DNA from: Ceriagrion tenellum
Lineage: Eukaryota > Arthropoda > Insecta > Odonata > Coenagrionidae
Reading direction: 5' to 3'
DNA length: 64,000 nt
Assembly (NCBI GenBank): GCA_963169105.1
Contig: OY720636.1
Location: 103,602,539 to 103,666,538 of the forward strand
Positions 44,150 to 56,040 of this stretch are shown here, in pieces. Within the stretch, counting starts at the first letter, position 1. Each line of letters opens with the position of its first letter. The notes beneath the pieces were generated by a model, which saw only the letters and a list, made by a program, of their open reading frames with translations, searched no databases and was not told where the DNA came from. The position numbers and the translations under genes were made by a program.

Positions 44150-44260
44150 CGCCAAGAAAAATTCATTCCCTATACTTGACTGGAATTCGAACCCGGTTCC
44201 CCCCGCTTGCCGATCAGGTACCTATTTGAACCACCCAGTCCGCATATACCCCCGTAGAAT
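44150..44260 (-). mobile_element. SINE head, minus strand, of an inverted pair
   Basis: The complement has CTGGGTGGTTCAAATAGG as box A region, CTGATCGGCAAGC, then GGTTCGAATTCC (complement of 44182-44193) as box B, then CAGTCAAG. It aligns to the plus-strand unit at 44277 (GGTGGT-CAA-TA, CGATCGGCAA, GGTTCG, GTCAAGT). The two heads face each other with about 20 bases between. Confidence 0.55.
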
Positions 44261-44276
44261 ATCCCCGTGATAGAAG

Positions 44277-44390
44277 ACGACTCGGTGGTGCAATTAAATA
44301 ACACACCCGATCGGCAATTGGAAGATCAGGGTTCGTAATCCATGTCAAGTCAAATGATTTTTCAGGGCGAATTTTATCCCTTGGGGTAAA
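44277..44390 (+). mobile_element. SINE head, plus strand, of an inverted pair
   Basis: CTCGGTGGTGCAATTAAATA (box A region, 44281), CCGATCGGCAATTGG, GGTTCGTAATCC (44330-44341; box B with one extra base), then TGTCAAGTCAAATG. tRNA-derived and related to the minus-strand unit at 44150. Body and A tail cannot be delimited. Confidence 0.55.
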
Positions 44391-45900
44391 CTTTCTACAC
44401 TAAAGGAAGCATGACTGTGCAGCAACAGTTTCGATTAAACTATCAACCGATGGGATTGTAAATGTTACTTGAGCCTCACAAAGTCAATTTACAAACTCAA
44501 GCATTAAAAACGAACCATACAACAAGTGACGTATGAATAGTTCATCTCGCAATTCAATTAGTCAATAAAAAGTTGATTTTCATATCTGAGAGAGAAATCC
44601 CATGCGAACATTTCCTCTAAGCACTCGGTTCCTCACTAAGCATTCACACAACCACTTAGAACATTCGCATTTATGGGAGATTCCACATAATAACGGGCAT
44701 TTCAGTTTCAGTTACAATAAAATCACATTAAGAAGGCACCTTGTAGAAGAAGTATCGAATAAAATTTCTTCCGACTCACACTACTATAAGACGCCTAGGA
44801 TGGCTTCAGTCATTCATTAAAATAACTCACACTAGACATGCCATCGGGTGTATTTCCAAAACAATCATATCTTAAAAAACCAACGGATCCAGTAAATAAT
44901 GTCTCCATGCACGTAGCGTAGAGAAACAGAAACAGCTAAGCAAAACACTAAACACGAAATGTAACGTATTAGGTTGTAAATAAATTGCCTTTTCTGATTC
45001 TCTATCTCAATTACAAGAGTGGCCGATGCGACAGCAAAAAGGTTTTAAAATAAAAACATGAATATTTCCTGAGGGCAATATCTAATTTGATTATTAGCTA
45101 CGGCAAGAGAATAAAAATCGTCGCAAAGATCAAAGTTCATGATGTAATACTGCGCATTATAACTGCATATATATCTGAGAGATAAGATTTCACAACCATG
45201 GTCTCAGCCTGAATTACGAATCAACAACTAATCATTAATCGAATGGATTGATACGCGTTGTTCACGCTTCATTTTACACCACAGCAAGTTTGTTCCAGCG
45301 ACAGGTAAATATCGCCAGCAAAGAAGCTTATAGCAGAAAAATCAGTTTATTGATAAAACAAACGTTTACTCTGTAATATCTACTAGACATGTGTCACGAC
45401 AAAGTGTAACCGAGGTTGTTCGGAAATGCTGAAATCCTTATAAGGAGAACATGTTATTTTTTCGTGGGACAAGCCAGAAGACCAAATCGAAATTCTTCAC
45501 GAGAGATCCCGTCCTTTTCGAGACGTCCAAATTCGGAAGAGGAAGGACGTAGGGTTGGGCAGGGAACACGAGGCACGAAAAAAGAGAAATTTAAATGTCG
45601 CCAATAGCAAATTTCCTCCAAGTCCTGTATGAAGAACGAATTTCTAATAAGAGGGGACCTCTCAACCCGTTAATCACGGCATGGATGAACACTTTGTCAG
45701 ATTCTCCGGCATGACACAACCCAGAAGACAATTATGAAAATGAGAGAGGAAATGCGAAAATATTTCTTTGGAAAATTCTTTTTTAAATATCGCGAACGAT
45801 TCCTTCTCCCGTCTCCTCGTCTACCGTTAAAATCTTCACACATGGAACAACAGAATCCATCCCCACGGCCGACACTGCCACACGGACCTACATTATGGGA
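44391..45900. other. No recognisable gene
   Basis: AT-rich. A 72-codon frame at 44602-44820 and others have no domain. Confidence 0.4.
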
Positions 45901-46750
45901 ACACATGAACATGATTAATGCTGAATGGAATCGGCTACGATAACCATACACAACACTTGATTTAAGGATCTAGTGTTGGCACAGCCCAAGAAGCTCTCTT
46001 TGGAGACCCCGGGGACAAAAATTTACGAAAATCAGGAGGGAATCGAACGGAAGAGTTGGGACATCGCTGACAACGGGTTCTTCCTCCAACAAAATTTCTT
46101 CCATCTTTCACTTGACTTCCCGCAGAGAATTACAAGCGCTCCGCCTTCGACCAAACAAACAGTGGGAATTAAAGAAAAAAGAAACGCGCATACAAAAAGT
46201 GAGCGAGACGAAGCCACCATTCATTCATGAGAGCCTTCCGAAATGGCCTCAGCTGGCTATCCGACGATATTTCACCCTGCCATGTCCCTCTCGTCTCCTT
46301 GAACTCGCTAGGTTACAGCGGAAGTGGTGGTGGGGCGAAGACGTGTTAAACAGCGCCACCCGCGGAGCTGGATGGAGCCATCTCTATTGGGAACTAGATC
46401 GTAATTCTCTCTCTTGGGGTCTCCATTTTGTAAGGAGCCACCTCGTTTTCCTCGTGAGAAAACCGCCCTCCATCGAAATTCCTCGACGATAATTTTTGAA
46501 TCTCTTCGCTCTCCACGTCATATTCCCACCACTGTTTCGGCAGCCTCCTACCTACACGCTTATCATAACTAACGACAGTTTGTTCTGTCCACCGCAGTCG
46601 GGATTTCTTCCAGGATTCCCCGCATTCAGTACTCCGCCCATCTCCTCGCCACTCTTCGCACTACCTTCAGCTTCCCGCACATTCGGGAATCTGGTAGTTT
46701 TGGTGACTACTCAAAAGAGTACTAGCTTCCCGAACCGATGGCCCGATCAT
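45901..46750. other. GC-richer patch with one CTCF-like site
   Basis: A 126-codon plus-strand frame (46112-46492) and a 90-codon frame (46496-46768) are open but show no domain or codon regularity. 46500-46700 is pyrimidine-rich. The CTCF-like site at 46351 is the clearest element. Confidence 0.3.
46351..46365 (-). promoter_or_regulatory. CTCF-like motif
   Basis: The complement reads CCGCGGGTGGCGCTG. The GGTGGCGCTG part matches the CTCF core conserved from insects to vertebrates. Located in non-repetitive GC-richer DNA. Binding is untested. Confidence 0.3.
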
Positions 46751-48739
46751 TCTTTCAATATTACTTAGACAGCGTTTCTAGTGAAGTACTCCAAACATGG
46801 AATGAGACGGTAAACTGAGGACACCTAGTAACTTTTCATATATTTTACAGCATGCTTGTTCCGACGCCGAGTTTCTCTTCACCATTTCGCCAAATTACCC
46901 TCCCCAGCCAAACTACCGACCTATCCTAAATGGCGCAAACGACTATCATGGGCGATTGTCTATTCAAATAATCTATCAACTTACGATTTGCACACCCTAA
47001 ACCTAATCAAATGGCGGAGCGTTTCCATCTTTGTGCAGGTATCATAAACGTTTCATTCTTAAAAGTTTAAATTTGCATCACAGGAAATTGGACTAAACTC
47101 CAAGCACTCAATTCCACGAAACTCGAATAACCGCACAATTATGCGAATTAAAGAAATGATTCAGAAACAAATAGCAAAGTGAAGATTTGTACACCGTAAT
47201 TTTCTCAGCCTCCACATTGTGGAACATTAACGTGACTATAAAAAGGAACCTAAATATTGCAAAGAACATATTGATAATGACATCGTCATAAAAAGTAAGT
47301 TCGGCCCATTACATTATCTCTAATGAGCACTGCCGCTCTGCGGAAAATACGCGTCGTTTCCTTTCTCATGGTGTTCTGGAGCATTATCGACGGATTCGGG
47401 TAGGAAATTGTTAGTAAACGACCACTTTCAACCGGACAGCAAGCCACAAACAAGTTGGAAACAGGCACTTTGCAACAAGCATATTTTTAATGTTTTAACC
47501 CAAATTTTTCATGCTACGTCAATTCTCTTATTCGGGTCAACAATTCTCTTATTCAACCTCAATTTCGGTAATGGTAAATCCATTTGAGACGCTGTAATTT
47601 CCACGAGTTGAGCATATCCCTGAAGTCAATATGCAAAGTATCACGGTTTGAAAGCGTCTGTTTTCATTCAGTCAGTTAAATAGCATCGGGTACAGAGCGG
47701 TCGTTTACCTAAGTATGAGATAGCGTTCCATTCTTCTTTCCGCGGTTTCCGTCGCGTAGAATGATAAAGTCGTACTTTGAAATTAATTCGCAGGATATTC
47801 TATAAAAGAGGCTGTTAATTCGTAGACGAGATAGTAGCACCTTTCCTTTTAATCTCAAGAACTAATGGATCGTCGTAGAATGAAATTTTGACGACTATAC
47901 ATAATTTTTGACACCACACTAACTGAAGCATAGCTTGTATACTCTTAGGTTCGGAAATTCACGCCAATCCGTAGATATCAGGCGCTTGCCCACCTGCTCC
48001 ATCAATGCCATAAGACGCAAGGACTATAACCTAATAGGAACAAGCTGCAATCTTAGCATCTGCAGTATAGCGCTGGACTGAGTGAAAGAAATGGGTAACT
48101 GGCTATGAGCTACACATACAAAGAAGAATTGAGCGTAGAAACACTGAGGGTGCTTTGCATATGCGTATGGGAATAGCGATCTGTTGATGGCAACAGTTGA
48201 TAGGTGGCCAACGGAAAATTAGAACAGCCCGAAGCAGTTTCTCACATTCCATTTTGTAAACATACATTTGTGACATGAGGGTGTATATAACTCTCTATAA
48301 GCTCGGCTAGCCTGCGGGGAAGGTCTTAGAAAAACGGCAAGGGTCGTCACGTTCGACGAATGCGAAATACTGTCTTTTTTTATCTGTGCTCTCCATTGCC
48401 TATAATGCGCCGCTCACTTATTTATATAATAGCGCAATCGATTTCCATTCGTTGCCGACTTGACGTCTAGAGTAGCACACATTGAAACAGGTCTTCAGCA
48501 TAGTTCATTAGCGCTGAACAGCACTTGAAGAGCAAAGAAACTTCAATTCTCGCATTCATGATATGTAGTTGTTTCCGAGTTGATTTTCAGTTAAGGTTCC
48601 AAATATAGATTATGTTAAGCCTTTCATTACAGCGATAAAGAAATCTTGCCTTTTAAAATATGTAGTTTCAACTAACTCGCCAAATATTAACACGACATTA
48701 TGAGGACTAGTGTTCTCAAAAAATGCTACCTGATGATAG
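46751..48739. other. No recognisable gene
   Basis: Mixed-composition DNA without repeat copies that I could match. Short frames only. Confidence 0.4.
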
Positions 48740-49250
48740 ATAACTAAGCGTTTTCCTGGAGCACATCGTCCCATTCATCTTCGTTTTCGTACGCTGTCTT
48801 GCGATGATGAGTTCTGACTTGCGTCCACTCCCATGCATTGAATGAAAAGCTCCCGAAGTTCACCGACTGCTCGGCCGTCGATACTCTCCACCGTTTCACA
48901 GACATACATCTCGAATCGCCCAGGAGCACGCAGTCCCGCAGATTCCATCCATCCGGTGTTCGCTCAAAGCAACCGCTCACTCTTCTTCGGCCTCACCTCC
49001 ATCATCATCACGGGCTTCGACGACGATCCTTAGGGACCACCTTCTCCGTATCCCATGCGGGGCGGATAAAATGCGCCGCTTATAACGACCGCAGCCATCT
49101 CACACTCTCCGGCAGAGACAGGAGGGTAAGCCGGGAGATCGGCCCACTCCGAGCCGCCGTACGGAAGAGCAATGAGAGGATATATTCACTCTTTGCGACA
49201 GCAGGAAAGCCTTAACGCCTCCCTTGCAACGAAATTCTACTTACCGCCCT
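48740..49250. other. GC-rich patch with open frames of unknown meaning
   Basis: Plus-strand frame 48838-49215 (125 codons) is Arg/His/Ser-rich. The minus-strand frame 48980-48744 (78 codons) ends with an acidic ENEDEWDDVLQENA tail. Neither resembles a family I know, and they overlap, so at most one could be real. No splice signals were convincing. Confidence 0.2.
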
Positions 49251-49964
49251 TATTACCGTGAGCTTTAGCGAGGGCACAAATAAGGAGAGAAAAATATTAT
49301 ATCAAATACGGCAGGGAGGTCTGGCGAGGATACAATACTGTACAGCCAAAACTTTGAAGAAAAAACATTAAAATTAATTTAAATAAAATCAAACCTATGG
49401 TTTGTAAGACAAAACAAGAAGACAAGAGTTACCATCAGAAATAAACAGCAAGAACTCGCGCATTGGTTGTCTTTTTCTATCCGGAAAGTTGGTTGACCAG
49501 AGATTAAAGGCGATATCATGAGAGAAGTAGCCCAAGCAAAGCTGGTATCTCACCAAAAGAAGAGTCAACCAACATCCAGCAACACAACCTTAATAGTGAG
49601 GAAGCACTTCGTCAAAACGTACATTAGGAGTATGATTCCCATATCTTTTTCATTAATTCAATCCACCGCTAAATTATCCCCTATGGGCTTTTAACACAGG
49701 ATATTTATCAAATAAATAAAATGACCCCAGTAATAGAAATCACAAAATGCAAACAAGAAAACAAAGGAGACAACGCATTAGTATCCATATTGAAAAGGAT
49801 ACTTAGTATTTTTCAAATTTTTTTCTTCAATTCAAAAAGTTTAAAAAAAGCAAATGTATTTTTTGTAATATGGATCCTAATGTTAATTACTTCAAAGACT
49901 CATAATTCAGGCAAGTTTCGGACCTTGACAACATTCATCCGTGGTGCCAGAAGAGGAAGCTAGA
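49251..49964. other. No recognisable gene
   Basis: AT-rich. The 80-codon frame at 49721-49963 ends where the LINE relic begins and shows no motif. Confidence 0.4.
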
Positions 49965-50700
49965 ATTAAATTTAGCAAATGCACCACAGTTCGCTTCCTG
50001 CAAAAGTCATCTCACACATGCTATACACACTGGGTGGAGTAAACATAAAACCTTCAGATAGTTAAATACGTTGGAATTACCTTTACTTATACTATACCGT
50101 GGGGAACACACATTCATAACATATGCGGCACAACATTAAAGAAACTAGGTTTTGTTGAGCGCATATTAGGAAGGTCCTAGGAAGAAAAGTCAAAGACAGG
50201 CTACACCTCGAATACGCCTCGAGCATTTTGGACCCTGGTCATCAAGATTTAAGCAAAACATTAATAAAATGCAAAGAAAAGCTGAACGCTTCGTTAGAAA
50301 CTGCTACAGGCGAACATTACGTGTTTCACAACTGTTAGGAGTATTAAGGTGGGAGCCCCTACAGACTCTGAGGCAACACGCTATGCTTAGCTTGCTTGAG
50401 AAATTCAGAATTGGTGTGTTTCAGAGCGGCACAGAGAATATTATCATGACGCCTAACTACATCTGTACGTCTAACAGAAGCGATAAAATAAGAGAGATAC
50501 ATTTCCGAACAGATGGGTGCGAAAACTCGTTCTTTCCGCACATAGTAAGAGACCACAATAAAAAATGAGCTCCACTAAATACACTCCCGTAATACAAGTC
50601 ACCATTCCAGCCCCCAAAATCTTATCCCTTACATCTTAACACGACTGGTGTCCCAATAACCCCTGCAACACGCCCATTTGGCGGCTTGCACGGCAGAATT
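49965..50700 (+). pseudogene. CR1/L2-type LINE ORF2 C-terminus, copy 1
   Basis: Translated pieces in order: KFSKCTTVRF, VKYVGITFTYTIPWGTHIHN (RT thumb region, family YLGI...W..HI), LKKLGFVERILGRS then stop, DRLHLEYASSILDPGHQD, and after a frameshift near 50265 a 99-codon frame with QRKAERFVRNCYRR, LLGVLRWEPLQTLRQHAML and a C-terminal ENSFFPHIVRDHN (family SFFPRTIxxWN). The 3' untranslated part (50569-50700) matches the second copy at 55.74-55.87 kb. Multiple breaks show it is inactive. It is 5'-truncated, as LINE copies commonly are. Confidence 0.85.
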
Positions 50701-51439
50701 AAGATGCAGACGCTGAGTTTACTTTAACACAGTTTGCTTTATCTGGAAGGAATCTAAAGGCAGCGTTTAGTGGAGGGCACAGAGTGTTTGTTGTTCGGAG
50801 AGAGGAGGCGAACAGAGGGATACCAATCGAATAGGGTGTTGGACGGAATTTCGCCGTAAATGGATCTATTTGGATATGGACAGAAAGAAACGGGATGGGT
50901 GAAGAAGATTCTCAATGAGAGGAGCGAGACGGGACGCGGCGCGAGAAAATCGAATATCATCGAGACTTGAAAATAAAACAGAAGTTCCAACGACGCACCG
51001 AGCACCACGCACATAATCTCATGACAATATATCACAGAAGAAAGTGTACGAAACCATACGGAGAGATATCGGAGAGAAATAATGAAGCCTTTAAAAAAAC
51101 CAAACAGCTGCATTAAGCGTACGAGTTTTGCTGTCAATATGCAGGAAAAATAGGTACTGGTAGCGGGACTATCGCGGTATCGTATTCATTTATTTAGAAA
51201 TATTTCAATAATTTCCTAAAATCACCACCTCATTTGCACAACTCGCGCACGATAGCTATATTGGTTGGACCATTTTTCGCAAAAACCAGGCTCCACTTTC
51301 GTGTATCAAGACGACATCTTTTAAAATATCTATGGAAGTGACACACACATATTGGTGCTCATGGCGCAGGCAGTGCACGAGACTAAGCAAATGTTAAATA
51401 ATGTTGGTGCTTGACTGTGAATAAGTACCTTCAAAAAGT
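50701..51439. other. No recognisable gene
   Basis: A 127-codon minus-strand frame (51137-50754) is hydrophobic and Phe/Leu/Ser-rich but has no recognised domain. Purine-rich on the plus strand around 50790-50900. Confidence 0.35.
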
Positions 51440-51990
51440 AGCGGTCCGTGCAGCCTTCTGTCACCACGTTCGGTGAGACCTATAAACATCGCCTCCCATC
51501 CTCAAACTTCAGCCAGGAAAATTTTAATTTTCTGGTGCAATCAACGCTCCTGCGAGTCTTTCTCTAATTTTCACCCGATCACAACGGAAGAGATCGGCGA
51601 AGGCAAGCCCTCGTTAAAAGGCTGATTATTCCAGCTGCGAGTGTTTTCAGGGATGAAAAACGAGAAACAAAACGCGCTCGACTGGAGCTTGCGAACGTGT
51701 GGGTGCCCATCGGAGGAGATAATTGCATCACCGACTCTGTCCGACCGCGCTTTAGTCGACGAGCTTATTTAGTCGCCGGCCCCGATTTATGGGGTTTGAT
51801 TCAAACTCGATACTACTTTTCTATTTATTTAAACGCTTCGCGTGTTGCGTTATGTCATCCGCAGCGAATGGCACTTAATTCGAAGACCTGTGAGTATGCG
51901 TTCCCTCGCTCCAATCACAAATGCTGCGCTCTTAAAATGTATAAAAGGCTGACAAGAAGCCTACGAAGAACGCTTCGGCTTTATGGGTTA
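51440..51990 (+). promoter_or_regulatory. GC-richer patch ending in CCAAT plus TATA
   Basis: CCAAT (51910-51914) lies 30 bases before GTATAAAAGG (TATA 51940-51948). Expected start is near 51970. A 99-codon frame (51697-51996) spans the elements and has no domain. Low confidence because TATAAAAG words occur several times in this window. Confidence 0.25.
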
Positions 51991-52600
51991 AGATAAAATT
52001 GAGACGCTCAAATATTTTATGGCCCTCCTTAATATGTACCTACAGTAATTTATGCAGTAATCTCGGCCTTATATTAGATACCTAGGAATTTTGCGGACAA
52101 GCAATAGAGGTTTTACAAATTCACATCCACGCAAAAGCATAAAATTCGTGGCTAGGCGCTTCAGATTTTTTTCTGATAATTTACTCTGGAAAATCTCAAC
52201 GAAGGATCGAATCCCATTACGAAAAATTTGCAATTTAAAATTCTTTTAACTCTCCAGTAGGATGGCCAGAATAAGGAAGGGGCGAAGCAGCACTTTCCAT
52301 AAGTCAGGGAGGCATCTTATGAGTCACCACGCTAGCATTTTGAATTGCGATAGCACGAGAGGTAACTAGTAGTTGCAGTTAATCCACCTAATGCATTGAG
52401 TTCACACACACACAACTTCATTAAATTTTGAAATGAGCATACGATTATGTCATATTGAGAACGGATAATTTTAGCGTAATGCAAATTGACTAAATTGCGT
52501 GCCTTCATGGCGCAATCATTTCATTATAAATAAAATAATCACACTTGATGTGTTTAAACATATGGAATGACAAGCGAGCCAATATAATTTTGGATTAAAA
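51991..52600. other. No recognisable feature
   Basis: AT-rich; a short (CA)n run near 52407-52420. Confidence 0.4.
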
Positions 52601-53410
52601 TGAAAAATGCCCACCCATCCAAGCGAGAAAATCTCCCATAATAGCTACCAGGTTAATGATCCTATACGGTTATTTCTCTCGGCAGCGATCTTATCGTCTC
52701 CAAAGGTAGGGAACAGCCGCGCGCCTTTTAACAAGGACTTATCTGGAATAGACAAAATGCCAAATATTTCTTCGCCATTTCGCACGAAGGAGCAAGCGAT
52801 CGGCCGACGAAGCCCGAGATATTTATAACCCATGCCTACGATGCTTCGCGATTGCCAGCCGCCAATAAATCATCCACCTGGAGACCCTCAATACTTCGTG
52901 CAACTCCCTTTATCCGAGGCATCTATCCTTTTATGAAGTACGCCACACACGTTTCGCGACGAGCAAAAAGAAGAGAAGAGAACTACTCAAAAGGAGAAAG
53001 AGTCGATGTCCGTAGAGGCATGGAGACTCCTCTTTCAACCGACGAGCAAATCCATTCTTGCTCAACCTCATCATCTGCTCCCTGCACTGACCTATGCCCA
53101 CCTATCAGGGATTTATCCCAACGATCCGCCTCAGGGCGAAAGAAAGGCCCTGCATGGTTGTCGGCAAAGGGCTATGATTCTGCGGTAACAACGGGGAACA
53201 TCAGCTGGCTGATGGCGCCGCATCGTTCAACTCGCCTTCAGACTCACTGCCCTCCTTCAAGTGCCAAGGGCTCAGCTTAACGAGCCGGTATGACAAGCCA
53301 AGAAGGCCCGACGCATCACTCAAAAGACCGCTCATTCTCCATCGCGATGCACAACAGCTAGGCGGTGTTCGGCGTCTCTGCCACGGGTGATCGCCCTTAA
53401 TCGTTCTCCT
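52601..53410. other. GC-richer patch, function unknown
   Basis: Plus-strand frames of 73, 142 and 60 codons overlap (52607-53280). The 142-codon frame (52852-53280) is Ser/Arg/Pro-rich and matches no family known to me. It could be regulatory DNA or a lineage-specific exon. No start context or splice signal decides it. Confidence 0.2.
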
Positions 53411-54106
53411 CTCCTATTCGTCTGGGAACCGTCCAACGTTCATGCCCTTGACGCGGTATTGTTGAAGCAGGGCGACAGTGAATGCACAGTACTGATGGGT
53501 CAGAATGTGTATTGGTTTCATATTTTGCACAAATCGTCTCTTGTACTCCCGGGCTTGTATTGGAATCTAAATACCAATCAGTTTCAGTGTTCAGGACATA
53601 TTCCTACGTTACTGCCGAGGTAATATTCTTAAGGCTACTCACACGAGAGACTTAAAATGCGCAATTTGATTTGCTGAAATTACGAGATATCGGGAGCGGA
53701 ATAAGAGCATTTTTCCATGTCGTTAATGCATTTGTGCGTGCATTCAAGCAATTCCCCGATTTAAATGAAACAATATCCATTCCGTATTCATATAAACACT
53801 GGACTGTGCAATCAAATACCTCGAGTAAAACAGCCTACAGAATATCGAAACTTATATTCACTTAACTTTCAAGTTTTGCGCAAATTTTAAAAAAGAATTT
53901 TCAGTTTCCCTGAGTAACTTGTACAATTCACTGCCACATTCCACATCCGAATCTCACTTCATCAGGTATATATATGAATTCTCGCGGACTACGGAGAAGA
54001 GATACGAAATGCACTTACTCATAAAAAACCTAACGGTATTACTGTAATCGTTCAGATTCCATCTTTCGGTTCACATTTAGAGCGAACAGGTAGACCTTAT
54101 ATAGGC
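53411..54106. other. No recognisable gene
   Basis: Frames of 64-78 codons without motifs. Confidence 0.4.
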
Positions 54107-54345
54107 TCTTCATAATGAAAAAGGTATCAAAGTCTGATTCCACACTTTATTTTATCTAACATGACCCGGGTTTCGGCATATTATGCCATTTTCAAGGTAC
54201 ATTGAAAATTGCACCTTCAAAGTGGCATAATATGCCGAAACCTGGGTCGGTTAGGTAAAATAAAGTGTGGAATCATGCTAAGTTACCTTCTTCATTCTGG
54301 AGAATATTACTAATTTCCGCCAAGCTACGCCGGAATTAGTAGGTA
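54107..54345. mobile_element. Penelope-type foldback, about 90-bp arms, right tail
   Basis: Arms 54110-54199 and 54212-54303 share TTCCACACTTTATTTTA, ACCCGGGTTTCGGCATATTA and its inverse. The left arm, read on the minus strand, has GAA, ACCCGGGT (complement of 54164-54171), C. The right arm has GGCATAATATGCC hairpin, GAA, ACCTGGGT, C. The CTGA box is worn in both. A tail on the right (about 54304-54330) reads, inverted, GGCGGAAATTAGTAATATTC, like the AGGCGAGATATTGT tails of other copies. No exact duplication found. Confidence 0.75.
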
Positions 54346-55457
54346 TATTACCTACCATAGGCTTCACACTTTCGCTATGCAGGAATGCTAAACGTATCTT
54401 CGTTTACAGTATTTATGGATACATTTCTCATTTCGCACATCAGGTCTCATTATCCATCGATCAACAACAAGAAAAAATAATTAACAAAAAAATTGGATAT
54501 TCGAATGAAACTAAGGTAAATTGAAAAAAAAGAATCAATGGCCTAACCTAAAAATTTGAGTACGGAAATATGCAAAGCAGTAAAATGATTGACTCATGAG
54601 TCCAATTCAAATGAGCTCCGTCTCTCATCGCGCAAAAAGAGTTGATTTTTTCCCTCAGCTGAAACGAGCGGGGATTCTGAGAGCCATGAATTCAGTGAAC
54701 AAGTTCTAATTGATGTTTCCTCTCATAAATACGGATATAATTGACGTCAGCAGTGTCCCTTCAAAGGTACTTCGGTAAACACCGGAGGTTGATCGATGAC
54801 TTGAATCATATTCGCCGAGCAGATCAAAAGTAGAAACTTTCCGACGCAAAGATGTATATTAAGTATATTAATGCAATGGAATCATAAGCATTTGCATATC
54901 TCTCTACACGATCGGCAGCAAGATCTAAAGTATTCCATTCATACATCTCTGGGCAGACGAAATAATGAAGGTGTCGAAGCTTTCGCTAATCTTAACGTTA
55001 ATGGATAGAAAAGCCGCAGGAATAACTTAAATCGCTGGATAAAGAAGCCATTTAACATTTCCTGAAAAATAATTCGGCATTAAAATAAATGGCATACATT
55101 GAAGTCAATGCGTCCACATATATATTGGTTCGAAAACAAATTCACAGAGAATGAAGTACAGTATGACTATACAAATGACTAGGAGTCAGTTTTTCCTTCA
55201 GCTTCTAAGTATATTTCCTCTCAAATTAATTCCAAACTATTGGTTTTCATGCGCAAATTACCAAACGATAAGACACCTTGTTCCCTGAGAAACTAACATT
55301 ATCAGTTTAGTAATCAATGATAACTTTCTCGATCCTCATTATATAGATAATAATATGATCTTGCAAATGGTTTATGTTGATTTGAATGTTGGTTGTTTGC
55401 ATATGTTTTTACTGTTTGGAGTTATTTACTTTGTTATTGTTCAATATTGAGCTCAAT
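54346..55457. other. No recognisable gene
   Basis: AT-rich with no repeat copy that I could match. Confidence 0.4.
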
Positions 55458-55875
55458 AGTGAGCTGCTACGAGCAAACATTTAGTGTTACACAACTGTAC
55501 GAGGGATTAAGGTGGGAGCTCCTAGAGACTCGGAGGCTGCACGCTTGACTTAGGCTGCTTGAGATATTCAGAACTGGTGTGTTTCAGAGCGACACACAGA
55601 ATATTGTCATGATGCCTCACTACATTTCTAGGTCTGACAGATGCAATAAAATAAGGAAGATACTTTAGCGAATAGATAGGTACAAAAACTCGTTCTTTCC
55701 GCGCACAATAAGCAACCACAAGAAAAACTGAGCTCCTCTAAATACACTCCCATAGTACGTGTCACCATTTCACCTCCAAAAATTTTACATCTTTACACGG
55801 CTGGTGACCTACCACCCCCTGCCACACGCCCATACGGCGGCTCACGGGGTAGTATGTAGATATAGATGTAGAATA
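55458..55875 (+). pseudogene. CR1/L2-type LINE ORF2 C-terminus, copy 2
   Basis: Nucleotide alignment to 50303-50700: GTTACACAACTGTACGAGG, TTAAGGTGGGAGCTCCTAGA, TTCAGAACTGGTGTGTTTCA, AACTCGTTCTTTCCGCGCAC. Several stops break the frame. The 3' end carries GTAGATATAGATGTAGA, the microsatellite-like tail typical of this LINE group, which marks the true element end (about 55873). More truncated than copy 1. Confidence 0.85.
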
Positions 55876-56040
55876 GTAGGCAAGTTTTCGATTATTTAAC
55901 TTTTGTACAATTATTTTATATAATTACCTGGGTCTCTTTGTTTTGCGTTGCAAAGCCCTGAGGATGCCAATATATTTGGCGAAATGTTGGCTACGAGTTA
56001 AATCTATTAATGACCAAATATTCAAATACCTTATCATCAT
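55876..56040 (+). mobile_element. Penelope-type fragment with well kept hammerhead-like core
   Basis: CTGAGGA (55958-55964), T, GCCAA/TATAT/TTGGC hairpin (perfect 5 bp), then GAAATGTTGGC. It abuts the LINE tail at 55.87 kb. Only one arm is present and no flanking duplication was found. The family resembles the 39.9-kb foldback (GTTGGC after GAAA). Confidence 0.5.

Noticed and set aside
46112..46492. 126-codon plus-strand frame
   Set aside because: No family resemblance, overlaps another frame (45973-46230), and no splice or start evidence.
48744..49215. Overlapping 125- and 78-codon frames on opposite strands
   Set aside because: Cannot both be real and neither has a motif; kept only as a GC-rich patch.
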